The translations under genes and the position numbers were made by a program. A stretch of DNA of 64,000 nt from Raphanus sativus (lineage: Eukaryota; Streptophyta; Magnoliopsida; Brassicales; Brassicaceae), in the NCBI RefSeq assembly GCF_000801105.2, contig NC_079516.1:17762998-17826997 (forward strand), in the 5' to 3' direction. The notes under the pieces are model-generated. The model did no database searches. It was not told the origin of the DNA and saw nothing but the letters and a program-made list of their open reading frames with translations. Positions 1 to 9,935 of this stretch are shown here, piece by piece; position 1 is the stretch's first letter, and the number at the start of each line of letters is the position of its first letter.

Positions 1-699
1 TGATTGTTCTTCTCCCATCAACTTACAATAGATCTTGCTGGTGTTATAGGAAACTTCTTTTTTTCCATCTATAATCCACTCATACTTATCTTCCTCCCCC
101 GTCAGCTGAAAGGTTGTGAGATGTATTTGTAGCGAGAGTATCTCCTCTGATCTTGGTGCCGGAAGCAGCCACACTCCATTCCTGCATAGGTCAGACAAGT
201 TAGCAGATGGACCAATCCCCTGTCTTGTGTTTCGTCCTCCAAGTATGTACTCCTCAAGTGCACCATAGGGAGACCAATTGTCTGTCCAAAACCTGCAGCT
301 CTGTCCGTTCCCCACACTCATCCTTATCCAGGTAAAAACCTCCCTTCTCAATTTGATTAGCTTATTCACCAACCAAGAGTTCTTTGCACTAGGCTTGACT
401 ATCCAGAAGTTAGATAGCGATCCTTGTAGTATCTCTGATTTGAACCATGCCACCCACACTGATCCTCCTTGAAAAAATAGTAACCAGATTAGTTTAAGAC
501 AACAAGCCTTATTCCAAGTTGAAAGATCCTTTAACCCCAAGCCTCCATACGCCTTTGGTTTTGCTACCGTCACCCAAGAGACTCTCGCAGAATGATGCGC
601 TTCAATGTTGCCTTTCCATAGGAAAATTCCACATAGAGAATTGATTTTTTCGACACACGCTTTAGGCAAGATGAACGCTGAGCACCAGTAGTTAGTAAT
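1..699 (-). pseudogene. LINE ORF2 C-terminal part (RT thumb and zf-RVT region), broken
   Basis: This continues the reverse-transcriptase frame after an in-frame TGA at about 700. Translation of the minus strand gives stretches typical of the plant LINE C-terminus: a 'SAFILPKACVEKINSLCGIF' block, then 'AYGGLGLKDLSTWNKA', then a W-rich segment ending in the zf-RVT region. It encodes no separate function; in an intact element this part follows the polymerase domain. It runs off the left edge of the window. The single stop, with the frame otherwise open downstream, suggests a moderately young but dead copy. Confidence 0.8.
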
Positions 700-1776
700 T
701 CATGCGATAACCGTTTTGATTAGTTGCAACCGTCCAGCAAAAGACAGAACCCTTACTGTCCAAGAAGTGAATTTTGCCTTGATCTGTTGCAGGAGAATAC
801 TACAGTTTGCGAGCGTCAGCTTCTTGGTGGTGAGAGGGACTCCCAAGTACTTGACAGGAAGAAGACCGTTGGGCATGCCAGTGGAAACCTTAATGGCATC
901 AACCTCCTCTTGCGTGAGTCCTGAAGCAAAGAAAGACGATTTCTGCACACTAATTGCCAAGCCAGATCGGAGTTCGAACTCCTTAAGCACTTGGAGCACA
1001 CCTTGGACAGAGCTGATGGAGCCATCAATAAAGATCAACAGGTCGTCAGCGAAGCAAAGGTGAGTAAGCTTCGATGAACTACACTTTTGATGGTACTGAA
1101 TCTTCATTTCCACTGCTGCTTGATTTAGCATATGAGAGAGCATATTCATTGCAATGACAAACAAATAAGGGGATAGAGGGTCCCCCTGTCGGAGGCCTCG
1201 TTTCCCTTTAAAATATCCTTGCACGGTGCCATTGTATCCAACAGTGTAGGAGGGAGTACACACACACGCTCTCAACCAGCCTATTAGTTCACTCGGTAGT
1301 TGTAGCCCTATTAGACAGTTGAAAAGGAACTCCCACGATAGAGTGTCGAAAGCCTTAGCTATATCAACCTTTATAGTGATTCGCTTAGGTCCTTTCCTCC
1401 TGTGGTATCCATTGACAAGTTCTCCTGCTAGTATAGTGTTCTCCACGATAAGCCTTCCCTTCACAAACGCTGTCTGATTAGGAAGAATTAAGGTGGGGAG
1501 TATAGTCTTCAGTCTCTTTACTAGCAGTCGAGCAACAACTTTATAAATAGTGTTAAGGCAACTAATAGGCCGGAACTCAGTGATAAGAGAAGCACCCGGG
1601 CATTTAGGAACTAGAGCCAGGATGGTAGAGTTTGTAGCAGTATGCATGAAAGAGGATGTGAAGAATTGAGCAATTGAGTTAACAACCTCCTTTCCCAAAA
1701 AGTCCCATGTAGCTTTGAAAAAACCTGAGGTCAAACCATCAGGCCCAGGCGCCTTGTTTGCATTGAGTTTAAACAT
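700..1776 (-). pseudogene. LINE reverse transcriptase domain
   Basis: A 358-residue open stretch carries the non-LTR RT signature blocks in order: 'NKAPGPDGLTSGFFK' near the start, 'ITIKVDIAKAFDTLSWEFL', 'GLRQGDPLSPYLFVIAMNML' and the catalytic 'LTHLCFADDLLIF' (FADD box, about 1036-1060). The domain copies element RNA into DNA by target-primed reverse transcription in the nucleus. The first methionine is internal: the same frame runs upstream through a TAA (about 1785) into the linker after the endonuclease. It is therefore the middle of a broken ORF2, not an independent gene. RT family assignment is firm; activity is very unlikely. Confidence 0.92.
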
Positions 1777-3151
1777 AGACTTCGTGATTTCTTATACTGA
1801 TGGAATAGTTATCATTTGTGCAGATTGAATCGGAGTCGGAGAGAAGGCAGTGAGTAGAGCGAACCAGGCTGGTGAGGAATAAAGTTGCTGAAGAAACATA
1901 AAACTCAGGTCCTAACATGCTTTGAAAATGCGAGACAGCATGCAAGCTCATCAAAACCGGATCCGTTATGTAGATGCCAGACGACAGGAGGAACGCTCTA
2001 ATGGAGTTGTAACTCAGTCTTGCTTGGAAAATTCTGAAGAAGTAAGCAGTCTTTTGATCCCCTTCATTCAACCAATTAATTCTTGACTTCTGCCTAAAAT
2101 AGCTCTCTTCTATCTCTCTTAAAAAAGTCCATTTTTGATGCAAGAGGCGCTCTTCTTGAAACAGCTGCATTGATGGAGAGTGTAACGCTTGAACCTGCAC
2201 AGCTTGTAACAAACAGTTAGCTTCAACAACTCTCTCTTTTAAATTTGAAAAATTATCTTTGTTCAGTTGTTTCAAAACTCTCTTGACATTTTTAAGTTTC
2301 CAACAGAGCCGTGTAAGAGTCACAGCCTCGCTTCCGGTTTGATTCCACGTCTCCTGCACCAGTTGGTGAAACAGCGGGTGTTTGGTGAGATAGTTAAAGA
2401 AACGAAAAGGCTTGGTTCCAGCTTTTGGGAGGTCTTGGGAGAGGTCTACAAGGCAGGGAGTGTGGTCTGAGATTAGGGGAGGGAGGAAGGTGGCAGTGGA
2501 GTTGGGAAAAAGGGAGAGAGCCTCAGTGTTAATCAGCAGTCTGTCAAGCTTTTTAGCTATAGGGAAATCAGGCTGGTGGTTACTCCAAGTAAACAGGGGA
2601 CCGTAGAATCGCAAATCAAACATCCCCATTTGGTGAAGACAATCTCTGAATTCAGCCATTTGCTCAGTTGTTGTACTAACATCCAGGAGAGAGTGCTCAG
2701 AGTGATGCGTTATCTCGTTGAAATCACCTCCCAATAACCATGGTCTAGTATTGAGAAGCAAAGATTGTTGCAGGTCCAAGAGCTCCACCCATAAACCCGC
2801 TCTTTCCACTCTTTCATTTGAAGCATACACTGCTGTGTATATGAAAGGGGGAGTCCTAGGGAGAGTAACTTCACAAGTTAAAGATTGGCGCGATTGATGA
2901 AGGACGTTGACTGTAACATTGGCCTGCCAGATAACTATGATTCTTCCGTCCTCATCACTCAAGTGGTTTGTTGAGTAGTTCCAACCGCGACAAATAGTTG
3001 ATAACAGTGAGGTAACATTCTGATCCTTTATATGGATTTCAAGAATTACACCAAAAGAGGGTTTATAAATAGATAGCCAATCAGAAAAATGGGTGTGCTT
3101 ATCGGGGTCATTTAGGCCACGGATATTCCAAAAAAATAACTTTGCACACAT
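1769..3151 (-). pseudogene. LINE ORF2 N-terminal endonuclease domain
   Basis: A 460-codon open frame begins '[18 protein letters not shown]'. It shows exonuclease/endonuclease/phosphatase-fold motifs of plant LINEs: the N-terminal NIRGLND motif, 'LEIHI' where active copies usually have LETH, '[16 protein letters not shown]', 'LLGGDFNEI', '[10 protein letters not shown]', 'KKLDRLLIN' and a C-terminal '[10 protein letters not shown]'. In an active element this domain nicks the target DNA to prime reverse transcription. The C-terminal 20 or so codons are out of frame: the true ORF2 frame resumes after a shift near 1850. The start codon overlaps the last base of the upstream ORF, as in bicistronic LINE mRNAs. 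Confidence 0.88.
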
Positions 3152-3783
3152 CAGGTAAGGTTAGGAGACTCCCCCGAGGAGAGAGAGTCAGAAGAAGCCA
3201 AAACAGAAAAAGAGTTTGGGTTAGGAGTAACAAAAGGTGGGAGGGTAGAGGATGGAGGTTTTAAAGGAAAGGAATGATTGGAAGGTGGAGATATAGAAGG
3301 GTCAGAGCGGGATCTTTTTAGTGAGTGGGTTCTTTTTGGGCTAGAGGGGGAGGAAGGGGATGGATCAACGTTTGCTACTGTAGCTACATTATCCACAGTA
3401 GCTACAGTAGCAACTAATCCAGAGTTTTGGGTTTCACAGGTGATGGAAGCAGGAGGCATTTCTATATCACAAGTTGGGACGATCTCTTGTGAGGCTAAGG
3501 ACATGGGAGTAGTAGAACTCTCTTTAGCTGCTGGAAAAGTAGCAACCAAGGAGCGAGCAGTTGATGGAGGAGAAGCTAGGGGAGGGTATTGGGAGAGGGA
3601 CAGGCGGGGGGAGGAGTCGGGGGGGGGGGGGTGAGGCGGCAGAGGAGGGATGGGGTTTTGCTGTTCACCGGTGGTGAGCGACGGCGGAAACAAAGCGGAA
3701 ACAAGGCGGATCGAAGTCCAGGGGTTTGACATTGGAAACTGTAAGTTCCTCTCTCTTCCGCCAAACTTCAATTTAAACTTCAA
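3151..3783 (-). pseudogene. LINE ORF1-like proline/serine-rich region, probably 5' truncated
   Basis: A 210-codon frame on the minus strand is joined to the endonuclease ORF by a one-base overlap. It is rich in Pro, Ser and Thr ('PPLPPHPPPPDSSPRLSLSQ', then SP-rich stretches) and has a KRTHSLKRSRSD basic patch near its C-terminal third. It has no DUF4283 or CCHC zinc-knuckle, which plant LINE ORF1 proteins usually carry, so either the 5' part of the element is missing or this family has a reduced ORF1. A run of about a dozen G (plus strand, about 3619-3631) lies inside and is a likely site of length change. Its job in an active element would be RNA binding; here it is a relic. Confidence 0.55.
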
Positions 3784-4005
3784 TTTAGATCAAGAACAAT
3801 TATAGTCCATTTAATTAACCCCAACAATTTTATGATGTATTTTTATCTTACAAAATATTAGATGTGATTTTATTAGGGAAATCGGCCAAAAAAACACTGA
3901 ACTTTGCAAGAATTACCAACAGAAACCCAACCTTAACTGTTGACGTTAAGTGAAACGACGTCGTTTCGTTTTATTTGATTTGAAAATAAAAAAGGTAGAC
4001 TCCAA

Positions 4006-4064
4006 GGTTCGAACCCAAGTTGTTTGGATCAAATGGCAAGGTATTTAACCACTATGCTAGTGGC
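4006..4064 (-). other. tRNA-like segment (pol III A and B box) in the left MULE arm
   Basis: On the minus strand, TAGCATAGTGG (plus 4049-4059) resembles a pol III A box and GGTTCGAACC (4006-4015) is a canonical B box, in the tRNA order. The spacing of about 40 bases is within the range of tRNA genes. No acceptor stem or full cloverleaf is evident, so this is not called a tRNA gene. A partner copy lies inverted in the right arm. Confidence 0.5.
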
Positions 4065-4829
4065 ACATTCAATGTATGAACAAACACGTTTACTTTTATT
4101 TAGTATTAATTTTGAATATAAAAAATTCTCTAAAAATTTAAAAGATCTTTAAAATTCCAAAATTTTGAAAAATAAAGAAACTTTTTATAAAATAATTTTG
4201 AATTGAAATTAAAAATAAAATTTTATTTTTACTTTTAAAAATCAAAAATCTTCCAAATTTTACATTTTTAAAAACAAATTCCAAAAAAAGAAAATTTTCA
4301 TTTAAGATTAAAAAATTGAAAAAAATAAAAAAAAATCGAAAATAACAAAAAAAAAGTTATAAAGAAATTTGAATCTGAAAATAATCAGAATCTATAAAAA
4401 TAATTTTTTTTTATTTTTATTTTTTATAAAAATGCCAAAAAGAAAATTTTCATTTTTAAATTATTAAAAGAAAATTTGAAAAAATAAAATAATTCGAAAA
4501 CAAATTCAAAAAAAGTGATAAAAATTTTCAAATCTGAAAACATATAATAAGAAACTATAAAAAATAAATAATAATAATAATAATAAAAATTATTTTTTTA
4601 TAGTTTCTGATTATATGTTTTCCGATTTGAAATATTTTAACTTTTTGGAATTTTTTTCGATTTTTTTTTTCAATTTTTTTTTATAATCCGGAAAATGAAA
4701 TATTTCTTTTTTGGAATTAATTTTTCAGTTTTTAGAAATTTTAAAGATCTTTTTAAGTTTTTAGATAATTTTTTTTATATTCAATCAGTACCAAATATAA
4801 TTAAATGTGTTAATAGTTTCATTGATTGA

Positions 4830-4890
4830 GCCACTAGCCTAGTGGTAAAGTACCTTGTCATTTGGTCCAAATAACCTGGGTTCAAACCCA
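4830..4890 (+). other. tRNA-like segment (pol III A and B box) in the right MULE arm
   Basis: TAGCCTAGTGG (4835-4845) resembles an A box and GGTTCAAACCC (4879-4889) resembles a B box. The sequence between them aligns with the inverted left-arm copy at 4006-4064 (for example CAAATGGCAAGGTA against its counterpart TACCTTGTCATTTG). It is therefore part of the extended inverted repeat, not an independent insertion. Confidence 0.5.
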
Positions 4891-5168
4891 ATGGTCGACT
4901 TTATTTTATTTTGAAATCATGTAAAACTACGTCGTTTCATCTTATTTCAAAACGACGTCGTTTCACCTAACACCAACATTTAACGATGTCATTTTTTCTG
5001 TTAAATTTGCTGACGGCGTGCTAAATTGGCAAGTCAACGAAAACATTGTTAATTAATTCTAAAGTCAATGAAAAGTTTGTGTTTTGTTTGACCAGCCCAT
5101 ATATCCATGTTTATTTTGGCAATTCCTGCAAAGTTCAGTGTTTTTTGGTCGATTTCCCGATTTTATTA

Positions 5169-7600
5169 TGTAAAGGTCATAGATTTGATAATCTCAGCAT
5201 GCGCCATAGTATCATTGTATAACCAAACTAATAATTAAAACTGGCACTCTTATAAAAATATCTATTTCATTATTCGGTTGGAAAGAGAGGTTAGGGGTGA
5301 TTACCAAAATTAAAAAAAAAAGAGAGGTTAGGGGTCTTTTCAAAAAAAAAAAAAACAGGAGAGGTTAAATGTAGACATTAGATCACGTGATCGATAATCA
5401 TAAACGGAAATTGCACCCTATAAGGCTATAAGCAAAAAAACTATTATTATCATTTAAATGTGGAAACTTTTAATAAATAAATAGTACATCTAATTATTAG
5501 ATGTAGAGATTACATTAGATCACGTGATCGATAATCATAAACGGAAATTGCACCCTATAAGCAAAAAAAAAGCTATTATTATCATTTAAATGTTGAAACT
5601 TTTAATAAATAAATAGTACATCTAACTATTAAAGTAATAAATGGACACGTCAGATAAGTAGCGAGGAAACAGCTTAGCCGCCTACCGTGGTCCCCACTGT
5701 CACTTCCGGGCTCGCTACGTTTATTCTTCAATTACAGATATTTATTTATTCTCCCAATAAAGAGTTCAAGTCCAAAATATTGTTAACGAAAAGCCCAAAT
5801 TAGGCCTACTTTTGTATGTGTATTCTCAATCCTGATTGTTGAGAGATGCGAGGTCTATGTTTTATTTTTCCACGAGTTACTAGACCATATTCAATCTATT
5901 TTTTTTTGTTTCTGATGACCAAAAAAACTCAGTGTATTTGCTATTTTCTTCTTTGAAATAGAATAATTTTATGCAGGACCGTCTCAAATTTTTTTCAGAC
6001 CCTGTTCAAAAAATATTAATGACACATTTAAAATATAATAAAATAATTTTAGAAATTAATAGCTCTATTTATATATAAATTCTAAATTAGTCAATGATAT
6101 ATCTAAATTTTAAAGTTTCAGACCACAATTTATGTATATATTGTTGAAAAATTCTTATTTTTTTTTACTTTTATACTTGGACCATATTCGACCGCTCTAG
6201 TTGCACGTACTATTAAGCAGCCTGATTTTATGATAAAGGTGAAATATTCTCTAGTGTATTGTTTTAAAACGGTAATCTCTAATTTTTTTGGTTCTACAAT
6301 AATTTCTAAATATAAAATAAAAGATAAAAATGCCATTTCTTTCTTTATAAATAAAGAGAAAATAGTAACCTTTATTAAAAAAGAATAAATAGAAATCGGT
6401 CGAAATAGTTTCACCTCTAAATACTATTAATGTTACTATAGAGATGAAAATATAAATGAGTTAAAAATAATTTAAGGTCTTTGTTTTTTGTTAAAAACTT
6501 TATATTTTATTATATTATTAAAATTTTTAATGGCAACATATTGAAACAATTAAAATTGGTACAATTTTAATGATAACAAAATATATAAATACATAAATAA
6601 ATATAGAAATTTTGTTATTGTTGACTGCAATTTAGTACGATAATCAATTTGTAACAACTCTGTTCTAAGTCGTTGTTTAACTCTGTACTTTGAAGTCTTT
6701 GTTTATTTACTATTCAGCATTGTTAGTAATCGGCGAGTGTCTTCTAGAATCACGTATTGATAGGCCTAAAACATTATATATACACAATATTCTACAATTC
6801 AATTTTCAACAAAAGTAGTGTTTTTAAGCAAATCAGTAACATGTTTCAAAAATAAAAACATCAATATCAACTAAAACAAAATTACCATTAGACGTAATAA
6901 ATTATAAACTAATGGTTTAAGCATAGATGTTGGTTTTACTGTGCATCATCTACTTCAAAATTTGGTAGAAACAAAGATTTACGTTATATTTAGATTAGTT
7001 ACAATATTTTTTTTTTTTGCTAAAGATTAGTTACAATATTTCTAAGCTGTTGTTTTAAAAAAAATTATAATAATATTTTTTTGTCCGAAAACATAGAAAA
7101 ATAAATAACTATTTCTATCCTATGATAAAAATATTGTTATTATAAAAATATATAGAATAAAACTGTATTTCTACTATATATATTTCCTATTTTTGAAAAT
7201 AGCAACTTATATTGACGACATACAATAAAGGATTAAAATTTAAAAGTTCAAAGTCTAAATTATTTCTAGTTAAGGATAAAAACTAAAACAAAATTCAACA
7301 TATTTATTAAATTTGTGATAAGTAAATCATTAGTTTCTCATTAGAAAATATAAAAATACCAATATCAATTATTAGTGCTTATATCAGTCGGAAACCATTG
7401 CAATCACGGAGTTTGTTTTGAAACGACAAGTCGAATAAAAAAACTAAATAAATAGTCACAGGAGTACCTTTTCCACGTTAAAATGATAACAATTCATAAG
7501 GTCTTGGTCTTTTTTTCTCAACCGTTCTTGGTCTTTCTTAAACTGTAGACTATCTATAATAAGCCGATAACAAAGATTCCACATGACTTCCTTTATTCTA
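5169..7600. other. Intergenic AT-rich DNA between the MULE and NIMIN2
   Basis: No gene is seen. Three copies of AGAGAGGTTAGGGG-like sequence lie at about 5284-5368, next to poly(A) runs, followed by the direct duplication at 5370-5632. A GC-richer patch at 5640-5720 (GACACGTCAGATAAG, then GCCGCCTACCGTGG) looks less like decayed transposon and might be a distal regulatory or old gene-edge sequence. The rest (5760-7600) is low-complexity AT-rich DNA with only short random ORFs, such as one at 6130-6414. Confidence 0.6.
5370..5632. repeat. Tandem duplication, unit 137 bp, with a GATCACGTGATC palindrome
   Basis: The segment beginning GATCACGTGATCGATAATC at 5381 is repeated at 5518, a period of 137 bases. 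Both copies continue through 'AAACGGAAATTGCACCCTATAAG' and 'AATAAATAGTACATCTAA' with small indels. Each copy holds a 12-bp perfect palindrome centred on a G-box core (CACGTG), the binding core of plant bZIP and bHLH factors. Whether it acts on NIMIN2, about 2.3 kb downstream, is not shown. Confidence 0.85.
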
Positions 7601-7833
7601 TAATGCCCCACCCCACTTAAACGGCAACGTCATGCAGCTAATCTTTAACGTCGTAATGATGATGTCATCATCGATCTCTAACGTCCATTTCTTAATCTTG
7701 AGGTCGACGATATTCGACCGTTTAAAGTCCACACCGACGGCCTATAAAGAAGAGTATCATATTAGTTCTACCAAAAAAGAAAATTAGCTTATTAAAACTT
7801 TCACGTCTAAAAGTGTCGTTTCTTGTGGTAAAC
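7600..7833 (+). promoter_or_regulatory. NIMIN2 proximal promoter with TGACG-type elements and TATA box
   Basis: Upstream of the NIMIN2 ATG there are several ACGTC/TGACG-related cores: AACGTCATGC (about 7626), TTAACGTCG (about 7645), GATGTCATCATC (about 7661) and TAACGTCC (about 7679). A TATAAAG box lies at 7743-7749, about 85 bases before the ATG. Paired TGACG elements (as-1 type) bound by TGA bZIP factors are known to drive salicylic-acid induction of NIMIN genes. That this cluster does so here is inference. Confidence 0.5.
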
Positions 7834-8187
7834 ATGAGCTCGGAGAAGAAACAAGAACGCCTCGGAGAAGATAACGGTGATGGAAACAAAGGGTTATCGT
7901 CAACGGAAGTTGTACGTACGGTAACGGAGGAAGAAGTGGATGAGTTTTTCAAGATACTACGTAGAGTACACGTGGCAACACGGACGGCTGCGAAAGTTAA
8001 CGTCGGTGTCGATGAACGAGAGTTACCGTCTAAGAAAAGGAAACGGAGTCAGAGTCTTGGTTTGGTAAACTCATTGCATGGTAACGGTGTTAGAGATGGA
8101 GAACTCGATGGAATAACTCGGGTCGGGTTAAGGAATTCGGGTTTGGATCTGAACTGTAAACCGGAACCTGAAACCGTTAGTTTGTAA
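7834..8187 (+). CDS. NIMIN2: NIMIN2-like NIM1/NPR1-interacting protein
   Basis: This is a single-exon, 117-residue protein. NIMIN proteins bind the salicylic-acid receptor co-activator NPR1 in the nucleus and tune PR-gene induction. The sequence shows the NPR1-binding core 'EEEVDEFFKILRRVHVATRT' (about residues 31-50), a basic nuclear-localisation patch 'SKKRKRSQ' (about 69-76) and a C-terminal LxLxL-type EAR repression motif, 'LDLNCKPEP', just before the end. All three match Arabidopsis NIMIN2 in order and spacing, and the total length is similar. The frame is open seven codons further up, but only from a GTG; the first ATG, at 7834 after GTAAAC, is the sensible start. An upstream TATA box and TGACG cores suggest salicylic-acid-responsive expression. 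AATAAA-like poly(A) signals occur at about 8344-8370. The copy looks intact. Confidence 0.93.
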   Translation: MSSEKKQERLGEDNGDGNKGLSSTEVVRTVTEEEVDEFFKILRRVHVATRTAAKVNVGVDERELPSKKRKRSQSLGLVNSLHGNGVRDGELDGITRVGLRNSGLDLNCKPEPETVSL

Positions 8188-9280
8188 TCCTTCTCCAGAG
8201 TTTTACATCTTTCTTCCTATAATTATTTTTCAATATTACCTAAATAGTTCTTAACATTCTATATGACAATATTAGTTTATAGTAGTATATTTACGAAGCT
8301 TCGTATTAGCTCTTGTTCATGAGCATAAATCATAAATGCTGCCAATAAAAATCTTTGTTTTTAACAATAAAAGAACAGAAGTCTCTGTAGTTTGTTGGTA
8401 GTAAAAAATGTTACATCGTGGTCCCTTCACGCGCTATTAATTATATACACCGTTTATATTATTGACGAAATGGATCAGTGAATCTAATATTATTATTAAA
8501 ACCGTAAGTAACAAATGCCTACCAAAAAGAAAAAAAACCGAAGTAACAAATTAGTTTTTTTTTTGAAAACATAGATAGTAATTAAAAAAAAATATTGTAC
8601 GTTTGAAAACATGAATAACAATTTAAAAAATAAGAATTGTCTCGAAACATGAATAATAGTTTTGAATTTTTTTCTTTTTTTAGAAACATGGATAGCAGAT
8701 TAAAAAAAATTTGTTTGAAAACATAAATAACAGATAAAAAAAATTTGTTTGAAAACATGAATAATAATATAAATATATATAATGTTGTTTGAAAATATGC
8801 ATAGCATTATATTAAGAAAAAACTAATTTATATTATTAAAAATTTGGAAATCCATTATATTTTGAAAAATTATCTATTAGGGTCAATTTTAAAATATATG
8901 AAAATGAGGTAATCTAATTATCTAAAAACATCTTTTATATATTTCAAATCAAAATAATAATCTAAATTTATTTATATCAAACATTAATTCAAAACTATAC
9001 ATATATTCAAAAAAATTTTTACTAAAATATATTCCAATAACCATTATTAAAAAGTGTTTTCAATATATATAAGAACAACACCATACAAAATCCAATTTCA
9101 TATACCAACTCAAGTTATGGTTATTATATTTTACATTAAATTTTAAAAATATAATATATGTGATTGTTTATATAATATTATGTATAAAATACTATTACTT
9201 ATGATTACTTATATAATGATACATATAAAATATAATTAATTATTTGTGCGTGTTTATGCTACTAAGGTTTTGAGTAGGAG
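8188..9280. other. Intergenic region downstream of NIMIN2
   Basis: The 3' UTR probably ends in the first 200 bases (AATAAA-like signals). The rest is AT-rich, with the short degenerate tandem tract at 8565-8805 and no supported gene. Confidence 0.6.
8565..8805. repeat. Degenerate short tandem repeat, TTTGAAAACATGAATA-type unit
   Basis: Six or so copies of a unit close to 'GTTTGAAAACATGAATAACA', each followed by an A-rich spacer, recur roughly every 35-45 bases, for example at 8601, 8641, 8685, 8714, 8748 and 8788. The copies differ by substitutions and spacer length. This looks like local slippage or amplification, not a mobile element. Confidence 0.65.
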
Positions 9281-9935
9281 TGGGCGTTTGGATACCCATT
9301 CTGGTATGGTTCAAGTCTATTTGAGTTTCAGGTTTTCGGGGTCAAAGATTTTAGCCTTATTCGGATATATATAAATATTGCATCAAAGTCGATTCAGATC
9401 TTTGCGGTTTCGGTTCGGGTTGGAATAATTCATTTAAATTATTTTAAAATTTTTAAAATTCATTATATAATTTAAATTTCTCAAAATCTATAAAAATAAT
9501 ATATTAATATATATTTGAATAACATATGTCAAAAATACATAAACTTAATATATAAATTGGTTTGATTTAAATATTTGGATAGAAAATCTATAATTATTTT
9601 AAGTATTTTTGGCGTTTTGGATATAATTTAATTATTTTAAATATTTACTTTTGACTATTTATATATATTTTCAAGTATTTAAACCAACTTAAAATTACCA
9701 TATATATTTTGGATGATTTTATATACATTAAATCTAAAATGATTATTATATATATAAGTATATAAATCTATTTTAGATACATTTAGGTATTCGAAATACT
9801 TTTGTTCAGATCGGATGCGGTTTCAGTTCTCTAAATACTAAAATTTTGAATAATTTGGATATTTAATCGAAATCGGTTCGGATTTGATACTACATTTTTG
9901 GATCAAGATCGGTTCGATTTTTTGGATCTGGGTTT
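9281..9935. repeat. Decayed GGGCGTTTGGATACCC-type dispersed repeat
   Basis: The block opens GAGTGGGCGTTTGGATACCC and closes with CGGTTCGATTTTTTGGATC. It contains many GGATAT/GGTTCGG-like words around an AT-rich centre. This is the look of the common Brassicaceae non-autonomous repeats with '(G)GGCGTTCGGATAYCC' ends. No clean target duplication was found, so the class (hAT-like is my guess) is left open. Confidence 0.45.

Larger units (their letters stand above)
1..3783 (-). mobile_element. LINE (non-LTR retrotransposon), decayed, 3' end outside the window
   Basis: Read on the minus strand, this block gives an N-terminal low-complexity ORF, an apurinic endonuclease-type domain, a reverse transcriptase and the start of a zf-RVT C-terminal region, in the order usual for plant L1-type LINEs. 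The frame is broken by at least one frameshift near 1850 and by in-frame stops near 1785 and 700, so the copy cannot make a full ORF2 protein. The 5' boundary is near 3783-3800, just before the TIR element at 3876. The 3' poly(A) and the target-site duplication lie beyond base 1. Confidence 0.9.
3876..5158. mobile_element. Non-autonomous MULE-type TIR element with 10-bp target duplication
   Basis: The ends are inverted repeats. The left end starts GGGAAATCGGCCAAAAAAAC and matches the reverse complement of the right end (GGGAAATCGACCAAAAAACA) for roughly 40 bases with few differences. The element is flanked by a perfect 10-bp direct repeat, GATTTTATTA, at 3866-3875 and 5159-5168. A 9-11 bp duplication with long TIRs is characteristic of Mutator-like elements. 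There is no transposase ORF. Subterminal palindromes AAACGACGTCGTTT sit at 3953-3966 and 4950-4963. The core (4100-4800) is extremely AT-rich and partly self-complementary. Confidence 0.85.

Noticed and set aside
4006..4890. True tRNA genes in the MULE arms
   Set aside because: A and B boxes are present but no acceptor stem or cloverleaf, and the copies belong to the element's inverted arms.
7813..7833. Seven extra codons upstream of NIMIN2 in the same frame
   Set aside because: They can only start at a GTG; the first ATG is 7834 and fits the family.
8565..8805. CRISPR-like array
   Set aside because: Plant nuclear DNA; repeats are degenerate with A-rich spacers of varying length and no cas genes.
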